Positions 19,383 through 28,879 of a stretch of DNA of 64,000 nucleotides are shown here, one piece after another. The position numbers were made by a program, and so were the translations under genes. Within the stretch, counting starts at the first letter, position 1. Each line of letters begins with the position of its first letter. The DNA comes from Acidimicrobiia bacterium (lineage in GTDB: Bacteria > Actinomycetota > Acidimicrobiia > IMCC26256 > PALSA-610). The stretch lies in NCBI GenBank assembly GCA_026002935.1, contig BPGH01000001.1:1413965-1477964 (forward strand), written 5' to 3'. The notes under the pieces were generated by a model, which searched no databases, was not told the origin of the DNA, and was given only the letters and a program-made list of their open reading frames with translations.

Positions 19383-20042
19383 TCAGCGGCCGAACGCGGC
19401 GTCGACGATCTCGTGGAGCTCGGCGCGCGTCATGCGCTCCTCCCGCCCGTCGCCGACCACCAGCGGGTCGGTCGCCTGGTAGGCCGACACGATCCCGCTG
19501 AACAGCCGCGCGAGCACCTCCGGGTCGCCGTCGCGCAGCTCTCCCGCGTCCTGGCCGGCGCGGAACAGCTTCGCCTGCAGCGTCATGGCCTCCGTGAAGT
19601 TGTCGCTCACCGCCTGGTCGATGCGGGACTCGAGCGCGCCGAGCGTGACCCCCGTCGCCCGCAGGAAGAGCCGCCCGAAGTTGGCGTGCTCGCGGAAGAA
19701 GTCGACCTGGTGGTCGACGAGCCGGTGCAGGGTGGCACGCGGCGAGGAACCGTCGCCGACGACCGCGCGCATCCCCTCCATGAACTCCGCGCCGCGCCGC
19801 AGGTAGATCTGCACGAACAGGTCGTCCTTGTCGGCGAAGAACGAGTACACGCCGCCGACCGAGAACTCGGCGGCGGCCGCGATCTCCTTCACGGTCGCGT
19901 CGTGGAAGCCCTTGCGCGCGAACACCTCCTCCGCGGCGTCGAGGATCTGGGCGCGACCGAGCTCCTCGCGCAGCCGCCGCCGCGCCTCACGCGGCCCGGG
20001 TGCCCCCGCCGGCGCCGGCCGGCGCGGCCGCTCCCCGCTCAC
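19383..20042 (-). CDS. TetR-family transcriptional regulator
   Basis: ILDAAEEVFARKGFHDATVKEIAAAAEFSVGGVYSFFADKDDLF; GTGA overlap with upstream amidohydrolase. Confidence 0.9.
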   Translation of the reverse strand: MSGERPRRPAPAGAPGPREARRRLREELGRAQILDAAEEVFARKGFHDATVKEIAAAAEFSVGGVYSFFADKDDLFVQIYLRRGAEFMEGMRAVVGDGSSPRATLHRLVDHQVDFFREHANFGRLFLRATGVTLGALESRIDQAVSDNFTEAMTLQAKLFRAGQDAGELRDGDPEVLARLFSGIVSAYQATDPLVVGDGREERMTRAELHEIVDAAFGR

Positions 20043-21331
20043 GCGGTCGCCCGCTGCGCGAGCTCCCCGAGGCTGGGGCGCTCCGCACCCGCGTAGCGGC
20101 CCTTGTCCATCGAGCGGATCGACACGTCGTGCCCGGCGACCTCCGCGCGCAGCGCGCCGACGGTGCAACGCTCCCGCGGCCGGTGCGCGAACGGGTCGAA
20201 GCGGTACCAGCGCATCGCGTTCTCGTGGGTGATCTTGTTCAGGTCCTCGTCGGGCACCCCGTAGCGGGCCGCGACCCGGTGGAGCTCCTCGGGCGCGTGG
20301 GGCCACGACGAGTCGGAGTGCGGGTAGTCCTGCTCCCAGCAGATGTTGTCGATGCCGATCTCGTGGCGCAGCGACAGGCCGATCGGGTCCGCGATGAAGC
20401 AGGTGAGGATGTGCTCGCGGAACACGTCGGACGGGCGCCGGTCGCCGAAGTCCTGCCCGGTCCACAGGTGGTGCATGTCGTAGGTGCGGTCGAGCCGGTC
20501 GAGGAAGTACGGGATCCACCCGGTGCCGCCCTCCGACAGCGCGACCTTCAGCGCCGGGAACTCCTTGAACACCCGCGACCACACGAGGTCGGCGGCCGCC
20601 GCGCAGATGTTCATCGGCTGGAGCGTGATCATGACGTCCATCGGGGCGTTGGGCGCCGTGACCGCGAGCTGCCCCGACGACCCGAGGTGGATGTTGAGGA
20701 TCGTGCCCTCGTCGACGAGTGCCCGCCACAACGGGTCCCAGTGGTCGTCGTGGAAGCTGGGAAGACCGAGCGTCGCGGGGTTCTCGGTGAAGGTCAGCGA
20801 GTGGCAGCCCTTCGCGGCGACGCGCCGCACCTCCTGCGCGCACAGCTCGGGGTCCCACAGCACCGGCAGCGCCATCGGGATGAACCGCCCCGGGTAGGAG
20901 CCGCACCACTCGTCGATGTGCCAGTCGTTGTAGGCCTGCACGACGGCGAGCGCGAGGTCCTTGTCCTTCGTGTTGAGGAACAGGCGGCCCGAGAAGGACG
21001 GGAACGACGGGAAGTTCATCGTCGCGAGCACGCCGCCCGCGCTCATGTCCTTCACGCGCTCGTGCACGTCGTAGCAGCCGGGCCGCATCTCGTCGAAGGC
21101 CGTCGGGTTGACGCCGTACTCCTCCTTCGGGCGCCCGGCGACCGCGTTGAGCCCGATGTTGGGGATCTGCGCGCCCTCGAACGTCCACACGTCGTTGCCC
21201 TCGTCGGTGCGCACGACCCTGGGGGCGCGATCCGCGTAGCGCGCCGGGAGGCGGCCGTCGAAGAGGTGCGGCGGCTCGACCACGTGGTCGTCGACGCTGA
21301 TGAAGATCATGTCCTCGACGTTCATCGCCAC
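20039..21331 (-). CDS. Amidohydrolase family (PF04909-type)
   Basis: ISVDDHVVEPPHLF, NICWEQDYPHSDSSWPHAPEE, ITHENAMRWYRFDPF. Confidence 0.88.
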   Translation of the reverse strand: MAMNVEDMIFISVDDHVVEPPHLFDGRLPARYADRAPRVVRTDEGNDVWTFEGAQIPNIGLNAVAGRPKEEYGVNPTAFDEMRPGCYDVHERVKDMSAGGVLATMNFPSFPSFSGRLFLNTKDKDLALAVVQAYNDWHIDEWCGSYPGRFIPMALPVLWDPELCAQEVRRVAAKGCHSLTFTENPATLGLPSFHDDHWDPLWRALVDEGTILNIHLGSSGQLAVTAPNAPMDVMITLQPMNICAAAADLVWSRVFKEFPALKVALSEGGTGWIPYFLDRLDRTYDMHHLWTGQDFGDRRPSDVFREHILTCFIADPIGLSLRHEIGIDNICWEQDYPHSDSSWPHAPEELHRVAARYGVPDEDLNKITHENAMRWYRFDPFAHRPRERCTVGALRAEVAGHDVSIRSMDKGRYAGAERPSLGELAQRATA

Positions 21332-21489
21332 CTCCGGCGTGTCTGAACCGTCGTTCTGCGCTCCGAACGCTACTTCGACCCGGTGGGGCAGCGCACCCCT
21401 CGGGCCCCCGGACGCGCCGCCCGCCTAGGGTCTGCGGAACCACGGGCCGCCCGCGACGACGCGGGCGGCACTCCGCACGGAGGTGCGAC

Positions 21490-22581
21490 ATGGCCGACCG
21501 GACCGATCCGTGGCGCCGGATCGCCGCCGTGGCCGCCGCGCTCGGCGCGCTCGCCGCGTGCTCGGGGGACGACGGCGCGGCCGGCGACCCCGAGCCCGGC
21601 ACCTCGACGGCCGCGCCCGCGACCACCACGACGGTGCCCGCCACCGAGGTCGGGGCCGCGCCGTCGGGGGGCTGCGGCGGCGCGACGGCGCCGCCCCCGG
21701 GCGAATCGACCGTGACCACCACCTCGGGCGGCGTCGAGCGCACCTACGTGCGCCACGTGCCGCCCGCCCACGACGGCACGACGCCGGTGCCGGTCGTGGT
21801 CGACTTCCACGGCTACGCGGAGGGCGCGGCCGTGCACGTGCTGATGAGCGGCCTCGGGCCCTACGGGGACGAGCAGGGCTTCGTCACGATCACGCCGCAG
21901 GGGCTCGGCGCGGTGCCGCGCTGGGACGTGCAGACCGGGTCCGCCGACCTCGCCTTCTTCGGGGACCTGCTCGCGGAGATCGGGCGCACGCTGTGCGTCG
22001 ACACGAACCGCGTGTACGTGACCGGCCTGTCGAACGGCGCCTTCATGACCTCCGCGGTCGCGTGCGCGTACGCGGACCGCGTCGCCGCGGTCGCACCGGT
22101 CGCGGGGATCCGCGCGATCGAGGGGTGCGACCCGGCGCGCGCGGTGCCGGTGGTCGCGTTCCACGGCACGGCCGACGGCTTCGTGACCTACGACGGCTCG
22201 CTCGGCGAGGCGGCGCTCGACCTGCCCGCGCCCGACGGCTCCGGGCGGACGCTGCGCGATCTCGTCGAGGCGGGTGAGGTGCCGCCGCGCGAGGCGCAGG
22301 GCCCGTCGGTGCCCGAGACCACCGCGGCGTGGGCGGAGCGCAACGGCTGCGCGGCGGGTGAACCGGCCGAGGAGCAGGTCGCGAGCGACGTCACCCGCCT
22401 CGCGTGGGACTGCCCGCCGGGTGCCGAGGTCGTGCTGTACCGCGTCGAGGGCGGCGGCCACTCGTGGCCGGGCAGCGAGTTCTCGCGCAGCATCGAGGCC
22501 GTGATCGGGCCGACGACCTCCTCGATCAGCGCGAACGAGGAGATGTGGGCGTTCTTCGAGGAGCACCCGCTGCGCCCGTGA
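21490..22581 (+). CDS. Secreted PHB-depolymerase/LpqC-like esterase lipoprotein
   Basis: Lipobox LAAC; VTGLSNGAFMTSAVACAYADRVAAVAPVAG; VEGGGHSWPG. Confidence 0.85.
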   Translation: MADRTDPWRRIAAVAAALGALAACSGDDGAAGDPEPGTSTAAPATTTTVPATEVGAAPSGGCGGATAPPPGESTVTTTSGGVERTYVRHVPPAHDGTTPVPVVVDFHGYAEGAAVHVLMSGLGPYGDEQGFVTITPQGLGAVPRWDVQTGSADLAFFGDLLAEIGRTLCVDTNRVYVTGLSNGAFMTSAVACAYADRVAAVAPVAGIRAIEGCDPARAVPVVAFHGTADGFVTYDGSLGEAALDLPAPDGSGRTLRDLVEAGEVPPREAQGPSVPETTAAWAERNGCAAGEPAEEQVASDVTRLAWDCPPGAEVVLYRVEGGGHSWPGSEFSRSIEAVIGPTTSSISANEEMWAFFEEHPLRP

Positions 22582-22620
22582 CGGCCGCGCCGGACCGGGA
22601 CGGGAACGGGGCGGCCGTCA
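22579..22620. terminator. Perfect 10-bp inverted repeat TGACGGCCGC...GCGGCCGTCA containing both convergent stop codons
   Basis: Arms 22579-22588 and 22611-22620; the outer TGA/TCA are the stops of the two flanking genes. Confidence 0.55.
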
Positions 22621-22914
22621 GCACCCCCCGGGCCGGGCCACGCGCCGCCGTCCGTAGCCGGACGCGCCGGACAGCGCGCCCAGGTCCATGAGGAACCCGG
22701 CGGTGACGACGAACCAGCCCAGGCCGGTCACGCCGGCGAGCGGCGCGTACGCGACGACCCAGAAGAACGTCGTGTAGGGGAGGAACACGAAGCCGAGCAA
22801 CGGCAGCCACCAGTCGTCGAACGCGCGCCCGAGCCGGTCGGTGAAGATCCAGGTGAGCACGACCGCGATCCGCGGGAACGCGGTCCCCAGGAGCACGACG
22901 AGGCAGCCGCACAT
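22618..22914 (-). CDS. Small (98 aa) multi-TM conserved membrane protein
   Basis: MCGCLVVLLGTAFPRIAVVLTWIFTDRLGRAFDDWWLPLLGFVFLPYTTFFWVVAY; actinobacterial small membrane protein type. Confidence 0.7.
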   Translation of the reverse strand: MCGCLVVLLGTAFPRIAVVLTWIFTDRLGRAFDDWWLPLLGFVFLPYTTFFWVVAYAPLAGVTGLGWFVVTAGFLMDLGALSGASGYGRRRVARPGGC

Positions 22915-22983
22915 GCGGGCCGCATCCTCCCACGGGCCGGACCGGACCGCTGCATGACGTGACACGCGTGTCAGCAGTGGGCG

Positions 22984-24171
22984 ATGATGCGCGCCATGGC
23001 CGGACCGTTGGAAGGCGTGCGCGTCCTCGACCTGTCCTGGGGGATCGCGGGGGCGCTCGGTGTGCAGCTCCTGGCCGAGCAGGGGGCCGACGTCATCAAG
23101 GTCGAGCCGCCCGGCGGTTGCCCGTTCCGCGACTACCAGGGGTACGCGGTGTGGGACCGCTCGAAGCGCTCGGTGACCGTGGACCTGAAGCACCCCGGGG
23201 GCCTCGACGCGTTCCGCCGCCTCGCCGACACGGCCGACGTGCTGGTCGAGACGTTCCGCCCCGGGGTCACCGACCGGCTCGGCATCGGCTTCGAGGCGCT
23301 CCACGCCCGCAACCCGCGGCTCGTCTACGCGTCGTGCCCCGCCTACCCGGAAGGGCACCGCCTCGCGCACCGGCCGGGCTACGACGCGCTCGTGCAGGCG
23401 AGCAGCGGCCAGCAGTGGGAGCAGCCCGGCTGGCGCTTCGGGCCGATCTTCCTCCACCTCCCGCTGCCGAGCATGGCCGCGATGTTCCTGCTGCCGTCGG
23501 GGATCCTCGCCGCGCTCGTCGCCCGCGAGCGCACGGGCCGGGGCCAGCACGTCCGCACGTCGCTGTTCCAGGGGGCGCTCCTGTTCACCACGCAGATCTG
23601 GACGTGGGCGCCGAACGCGACGTCCGCGTTCTTCGGGGGGATGGTCAAGTCGTACCCGCCCGGGGTGCACCAGGAGCTGATCTACGAGGTCGCCGGCGGC
23701 CGGTGGGTGCACACCTCGATCATGAGCGGGCTGGCGCCGGTCAAGGGCCAGGACGAGATCCTCGGCCTGCCGTTCGAGGCGAGCGACCCGTCGCGGTTCC
23801 CGCTGCTGTCGCCCGAGGAGCGGGCCCGGATCACGCCGATGCGGCGTGCCGCGTACAAGGCGGCCGAGCGCGACCGCCTCATCGAGGAGTTCCGCGCGAA
23901 CAACCACGCGATCGAGGCGATCGTCCCGATGGAGGAGGCGCTCGGCGCGACCGGCTCGCCCAACCCGCAGCTCGTCGCGAACGGGATGATCGCGACGGTC
24001 GAGGACCCCGAGCGCGGCACGACCACGCAGGTCGGCGTGCCGCTGCACTTCGGGCGGACGCCGGCGGCACTGCGCGGACCGCGGCCACGGCTGGGCGAGC
24101 ACAACGCGCAGGTGTGGGGTGAGGTCGGCTGCACCCCCGAGCAGATCGCCGAGTTCACGGAGGTGCGCTGA
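22984..24171 (+). CDS. CaiB/BaiF class III CoA-transferase
   Basis: GPLEGVRVLDLSWGIAGALGVQLLAEQGADVIKVEPP; RPGYDALVQA. Confidence 0.92.
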   Translation: MMRAMAGPLEGVRVLDLSWGIAGALGVQLLAEQGADVIKVEPPGGCPFRDYQGYAVWDRSKRSVTVDLKHPGGLDAFRRLADTADVLVETFRPGVTDRLGIGFEALHARNPRLVYASCPAYPEGHRLAHRPGYDALVQASSGQQWEQPGWRFGPIFLHLPLPSMAAMFLLPSGILAALVARERTGRGQHVRTSLFQGALLFTTQIWTWAPNATSAFFGGMVKSYPPGVHQELIYEVAGGRWVHTSIMSGLAPVKGQDEILGLPFEASDPSRFPLLSPEERARITPMRRAAYKAAERDRLIEEFRANNHAIEAIVPMEEALGATGSPNPQLVANGMIATVEDPERGTTTQVGVPLHFGRTPAALRGPRPRLGEHNAQVWGEVGCTPEQIAEFTEVR

Positions 24172-25376
24172 TGCGGGCGCTCGAGGGCGTCGTGCTGATC
24201 GACTTCGGCCAGTACCTCGCCGGGCCGTTCGGGCCGATGATCCTGGGCGACCTCGGCGCCGACGTCATCAAGGTCGAGCCGATCGCCGGCGACGGCATGC
24301 GCATGGTGAACCAGCCGTTCTGCGGCGCGACCCGGGGCAAGCGCGACATCGCGCTCGACCTGAAGAGCGAGGCCGGGAAGCGGATCGCGCTCGAGCTCGT
24401 GGCACGCGCCGACATCGTCCACCACAACATGACCAAGGGCGTCGCCGACCGGCTCGGCATCGGCTACGAGCACTGCAAGGCCGTCAAGCCCGACATCGTG
24501 TACTGCAACACGTACGCGTACGGGCTCGACGGGCCCCAGTCGCACTTCGGCGGCCTCGACCCGCTGTTCCAGGCCGCTGCAGGGATCGAGTACGAGGCCG
24601 GTCCGGTCCACGCGGGCAACACGCCCCTGTACCTGCGCTTCGGGATGACCGACACGGCGAACGCGATGCTGTCGATCGTCGGCTGCCTCGCGGCCCTGTA
24701 CCACCAGCGGCGCACGGGCGAGGGCCAGGAGCTGTGGACGTCGCTGCTCGACGCCGCGGCGCTCCTGTCGTCGGACGCGATGCTCGTCGGTGGCGAGGCG
24801 TCGCCGCGGCCGCGCCTCGACGCCGACCAGTGCGGCATCGACGCCTGCTACCGCCTCTACCGGACGCAGGACGACTGGATCCAGATCTGCGCGGTGAAGC
24901 CGGAGCACTGGCGCGGCCTGTGTGCGGCGCTCGGCCTCCCCGAGCTGGCCGACGACGAGCGCTTCGCGACCCCCGCGGCGCGGGCCGAGCACCGCCAGCA
25001 GCTCGAGGCGCTGCTCGCGCCGGCGTTCGCGACCCGCACGTCGATCGTCTGGACGCGCCTGCTCGACGAGCACGGTGTCCCCAACGAGATCCCGATCGAG
25101 ACCAAGGCGGGCGAGCGCGTGCTGTTCGACGCCGACAACGAGCGGCTCGGCCTCGTCGTCGAGTACGAGCAGCCCGTCCTCGGCCGGATGCGCCAGTTCG
25201 GGAACCTGGTCGACTTCTCCGAGACGCCCGGCGAGATCCGCGGCCCGACGCCGCGTGTCGGTGAGCACACCCGCGAGATCCTGGCGTGGCTCGGCTACTC
25301 CGACGACGAGATGGCGAAGCTGAAGGAGGACGCCGTCGTCTACTGGCCCGACGAGCACTACCGCTGGACGGTCTGA
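24171..25376 (+). CDS. CaiB/BaiF class III CoA-transferase
   Basis: MRALEGVVLIDFGQYLAGPFGPMILGDLGADVIKVEP; ATGA overlap with the preceding paralogue. Confidence 0.93.
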   Translation: MRALEGVVLIDFGQYLAGPFGPMILGDLGADVIKVEPIAGDGMRMVNQPFCGATRGKRDIALDLKSEAGKRIALELVARADIVHHNMTKGVADRLGIGYEHCKAVKPDIVYCNTYAYGLDGPQSHFGGLDPLFQAAAGIEYEAGPVHAGNTPLYLRFGMTDTANAMLSIVGCLAALYHQRRTGEGQELWTSLLDAAALLSSDAMLVGGEASPRPRLDADQCGIDACYRLYRTQDDWIQICAVKPEHWRGLCAALGLPELADDERFATPAARAEHRQQLEALLAPAFATRTSIVWTRLLDEHGVPNEIPIETKAGERVLFDADNERLGLVVEYEQPVLGRMRQFGNLVDFSETPGEIRGPTPRVGEHTREILAWLGYSDDEMAKLKEDAVVYWPDEHYRWTV

Positions 25377-25397
25377 CCCGCCGGACGCGCGCGGGTC
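25375..25397. terminator. Hairpin GACCCGC-N9-GCGGGTC between convergent genes
   Basis: Perfect 7-bp stem beginning within the CoA-transferase stop codon. Confidence 0.45.
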
Positions 25398-25403
25398 GGC
25401 CGC

Positions 25404-26981
25404 TCAGGTGGTGACGCGGGCGCGCAGCTCGTACTTCACGACCTTGCCCGCCGCGTTCACCGGCAGGGCGTCGACGATCTCGACGCGGCGCGGCACCTTG
25501 TAATTCGCCATGTTCTCGCGGCACCAGGCGATCAGCCCGTCGGCGTCGAGCTGCTTGCCGGGCCGCAGCACGACGAACGCGCAGCCCACCTCGCCCATCC
25601 GGCGGTCGGGGATCCCGACGACCGCGACCTGGCTCACCGCCGGGTGCGCGGAGATGATGTTCTCGATCTCCGCGGGGTACGCATTGAAGCCGCCGACGAT
25701 GAACATGTCCTTCTTGCGGTCGGTGATGCGCAGGTTGCCGGCGTCGTCCATCACCCCGATGTCGCCCGTGTGCAGCCACCCCTGCGCGTCGATCGCCTCG
25801 GCGGTCGCCTCGGGGTCGTCGAGGTAGCCGCGCATCACGTTGTAGCCGCGCACGACGACCTCCCCGGGCTCGCCGCGGGGAACCTCCTTGCCCTCGTCGT
25901 CGACGACGAGCACCTCGACGCCGGGGATCGCCCGCCCCGCCGTGGTCGCGATGATCTCGGGGTCGTCGTCGTGGCGGCACATCGTCGCGATGCCGGTCGC
26001 CTCGGTGAGCCCGTAGCCGGTGACGATGGTGTCGAAGCGCAGCTCGGAGCGGATGCGGCGGATCAGCTCGACGGGCACGCTGGCCGCGCCCGTGACGCCC
26101 AGGCGCAGCGTCGACAGGTCGAACTCCGACGCGCGCGGGTGGTCGAGGATCGACTGGTAGACGGTCGGCGGCCCCGGCAGCATCGTGATGCGCTCCTCGA
26201 CGACGCGCCGCATGACGGCGTCGACGTCGAACACGCCGTGGGGGACGATCGTCGCGCCCTTGATCAGGCTCGCGAGGATGCCGGCCTTGAGGCCGAAGCC
26301 GTGGAAGAACGGGTTGACGCACAGATAGCGGTCGCCCCGGCGCAGCCCGACCACGGTCGACCAGGCGTCGTAGGCCCGCACGCTCGCCCCGTGGGTGAGC
26401 ATCGCGCCCTTCGGCAGGCCGGTGGTGCCCGAGGTGAACATCACGTCGGAGAGGTCGTCGCCGCCGAGCGCGCCGACCCGGGCGTCGACCTCCGCCGCGG
26501 GCACGTCGCCGGCCCGGGCGAGGAACTCGTCCCAGCCGAGCGCGCCGGCGGGCACCGTGCCGCGCAGCACGACCGTCGTCCCGAGGGACGGGACCGGGTC
26601 CGCGCCGGCGAGCAGCGCGACGTAGTCGGTGTCGAGGAAGTCGGTGACGGTGAACAGCAGCCGGGCGCCGGCCCTGTCGAGCACGTAGGCGGCCTCCCGT
26701 CCCTTGAAGCGGGTGTTGAGCGGCACGATCACGGCGCCCGCGCAGTACACGCCGAGCGCGGCGACGACCCATTCCGTCGTGTTCGGGGCCCAGATGGCGA
26801 CGCGGTCGCCCTTCTCGACACCCGTCGCGACCAGCGCGCCCGCGACCTGTCGGGCGGCGTCGCGCAGCTCGCCGAAGCCGAGCCGCGAGCGCTCGTCGAC
26901 CAGCGCCTCGACGCCGGTGAACTCGCGGGCGGCCCGGTCGAGGACCCCGGGGATCGTGGTGGGCAGCGTCGCGTCGGTCAC
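25404..26981 (-). CDS. FadD3-like acyl-CoA ligase (AMP-forming)
   Basis: DVMFTSGTTGLPKGAMLTH, YGLTEATGIATMCR, GWLHTGDIG, FIVGGFNAYPAEIENI, closely resembling FadD3-type ligases; GTG 26981. Confidence 0.88.
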   Translation of the reverse strand: MTDATLPTTIPGVLDRAAREFTGVEALVDERSRLGFGELRDAARQVAGALVATGVEKGDRVAIWAPNTTEWVVAALGVYCAGAVIVPLNTRFKGREAAYVLDRAGARLLFTVTDFLDTDYVALLAGADPVPSLGTTVVLRGTVPAGALGWDEFLARAGDVPAAEVDARVGALGGDDLSDVMFTSGTTGLPKGAMLTHGASVRAYDAWSTVVGLRRGDRYLCVNPFFHGFGLKAGILASLIKGATIVPHGVFDVDAVMRRVVEERITMLPGPPTVYQSILDHPRASEFDLSTLRLGVTGAASVPVELIRRIRSELRFDTIVTGYGLTEATGIATMCRHDDDPEIIATTAGRAIPGVEVLVVDDEGKEVPRGEPGEVVVRGYNVMRGYLDDPEATAEAIDAQGWLHTGDIGVMDDAGNLRITDRKKDMFIVGGFNAYPAEIENIISAHPAVSQVAVVGIPDRRMGEVGCAFVVLRPGKQLDADGLIAWCRENMANYKVPRRVEIVDALPVNAAGKVVKYELRARVTT

Positions 26982-27000
26982 GTGTATACAACGTATTGGC
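26982..27000. promoter_or_regulatory. GTGTATACAACGTATTGGC in the divergent FadD3-like/crotonase intergenic region
   Basis: Reverse complement carries ATACGTT shared with the 8647 site; minus-strand TACGTT is appropriately placed as a -10 for GTG 26981. Confidence 0.35.
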
Positions 27001-27038
27001 ACCGGACGGCGGGCCGCACGCCCGGAACGGGAGTGACG

Positions 27039-27818
27039 ATGGAGACACGGGTCCGACTCGACCTCGACGGGCCGATCGCGACGATCACGAACGCCAACCC
27101 CGCCAAGGCGAACGCCTTCGACGACGCGATGGACCAGCGGCTGTTCGAGATCCTCGCCGAGATCGGCGAGAACCGCGACGTGCGGGCCGTGATCTGGCGC
27201 GGCGAGGGCAAGTCGTTCTCGTCGGGCCGGGACGTCGGCGCGATCGGCGGCGCCGGCGCGGGGATGACCCACCACGAGCTGATGACCCGGGGTCACCGGG
27301 GCATCCAGCGGATCCTCGACCTCGACGTGCCGATCCTCGTGGCGATGCAGGGCTGGGCGATCGGTGCGTCGTTCCAGCGGGCGCTGCTGTGCGACATCCG
27401 GGTCGCGAGCGACGACGCGCGCTTCATGCTGCCCGAGGTCGGGCACGGGGTGATCCCCGACACCGGCGGGGTCGCCCGGCTGTTCCAGATCTGCGGCCAC
27501 GGCGTCGCCGCCGACATGGTGCTCACCGGGCGCGTCATGACCGCCGCCGAGGCGCTCGGCCACGGCGTCGTCTCGCGGGTCGTCGCGCGCGACGAGCTCG
27601 ACGCAACCGTGCGCGAGATGGCGGAGCGGATCGCGGCCGCGCCGTTCGTCACCGTGAAGATGGCCCGCCGGGTGCTGCGCCACCTGAGCGAGCCCGAGGT
27701 GCGCTCCTCGATGGCCGAGGAGCTGATCGCCCAGACGTTCGTCAACAAGTCCGACGACTTCGCCGAGTTCCGCGCCGCCCGGGCGGAGGACCGCCCGGCC
27801 CGATACACCGGGAGCTGA
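27039..27818 (+). CDS. Enoyl-CoA hydratase/isomerase family (crotonase)
   Basis: NPAKANAFDDAM, GEGKSFSSGRDVG, GVIPDTGGVARLFQICG. Confidence 0.9.
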   Translation: METRVRLDLDGPIATITNANPAKANAFDDAMDQRLFEILAEIGENRDVRAVIWRGEGKSFSSGRDVGAIGGAGAGMTHHELMTRGHRGIQRILDLDVPILVAMQGWAIGASFQRALLCDIRVASDDARFMLPEVGHGVIPDTGGVARLFQICGHGVAADMVLTGRVMTAAEALGHGVVSRVVARDELDATVREMAERIAAAPFVTVKMARRVLRHLSEPEVRSSMAEELIAQTFVNKSDDFAEFRAARAEDRPARYTGS

Positions 27819-27825
27819 CGTCACG

Positions 27826-28704
27826 ATGCGCACCACGGGACTGCCCGAGCCGCCGCCGCTCGGTGCCCATGCACTGCCCGCCGGCACCTACGAGGGGTCG
27901 ACCGTGTTCGTCACCGGCGGCGGCACCGGCCTCGGCCGGGCGATCGCCGTCGAGTTCGCGCGCCTCGGCGCGGCGGTCTTCGTCGCGAGCCGCAAGGCCG
28001 AGCACCTCGCGGCGGGCGAGGAGGCGATCCGGGCGCTCGGCGCCCGCGTGGCGAGCGCACCGTGCGACATCCGCGATCCCGAGCAGGTCGCGGCCGCGTT
28101 CGACGCGTGCGAGCGGGAGCTCGCGCTGCCCGACGTGCTCGTCAACAACGCGGCCGCCAACTTCCCGGTTCCCGCCGAGGACATGTCGCCGAACGCCTGG
28201 CGCACGGTCGTCGACATCACCCTCAACGGCACGTTCTTCTGCGCGCGCGAGTTCGCCCGCCGCCACCTGCGCGCGGGCACGCCCGGCTCGATCGTCAACG
28301 TCGGCGCGTCGTACGCCTGGACCGGCGGGCCCGGCTTCGCGCACTCCGCCGCGGCGAAGGCCGGGGTGAAGAACATGGTCGAGACGCTCGCGGTCGAGTG
28401 GGCCCCCTACGGCATCCAGGTCAACGGGCTCGTGCCCGGCCTGTTCCCGCACGACGACATGACCGAGGACATCAAGGGCAACCTGGCGCGCACCTCCGAC
28501 AAGGACGTGTGCCAGCCGGCGCTGCGCGTCGGCCGGCTGCGCGAGCTCGGCTGGGCGGCGACGTTCCTCGCGTCGCCCTACGCGCGGTTCGTGTCGGGGC
28601 ACACGCTCGTCGTCGACGGCGCCAACTGGCAGCGCCGGACGCTCACGAACCCCCCGGTCGTCACCGTGCGCGAGCAGATGGGGCGCGGCCCCTTCGAGGG
28701 CTGA
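27826..28704 (+). CDS. SDR-family oxidoreductase
   Basis: TVFVTGGGTGLGRAIAVEFARLGAAV; DVLVNNAAANF; catalytic-region SYAWTGGPGFAHSAAAKAGV (no YxxxK Tyr at the usual position: H-SAAAK). Confidence 0.85.
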   Translation: MRTTGLPEPPPLGAHALPAGTYEGSTVFVTGGGTGLGRAIAVEFARLGAAVFVASRKAEHLAAGEEAIRALGARVASAPCDIRDPEQVAAAFDACERELALPDVLVNNAAANFPVPAEDMSPNAWRTVVDITLNGTFFCAREFARRHLRAGTPGSIVNVGASYAWTGGPGFAHSAAAKAGVKNMVETLAVEWAPYGIQVNGLVPGLFPHDDMTEDIKGNLARTSDKDVCQPALRVGRLRELGWAATFLASPYARFVSGHTLVVDGANWQRRTLTNPPVVTVREQMGRGPFEG

Positions 28705-28725
28705 CGCCCGAACCGGTCGACGGCC

Positions 28726-28852
28726 CGCGTCCGGCGCGCGTCCGGCGCGCCGTCCCGGCGCCCGGCGCCGCCGCCCGCTCGTCCGGTCCGTCCGAGGGCG
28801 CGCCGGTCGCGGGACCGATCCGCTCGGTCGGCGCGCGTCCGTCGCGCGTCCG
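28726..28852. repeat. Two pairs of CGCGTCCG, 11 bp apart within each pair
   Basis: CGCGTCCG at 28726, 28737, 28834, 28845 in the intergenic region before the MaoC-type gene. Confidence 0.5.
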
Positions 28853-28879
28853 CTCGCCGCGGCGCGGCCGGTCCGCGGT

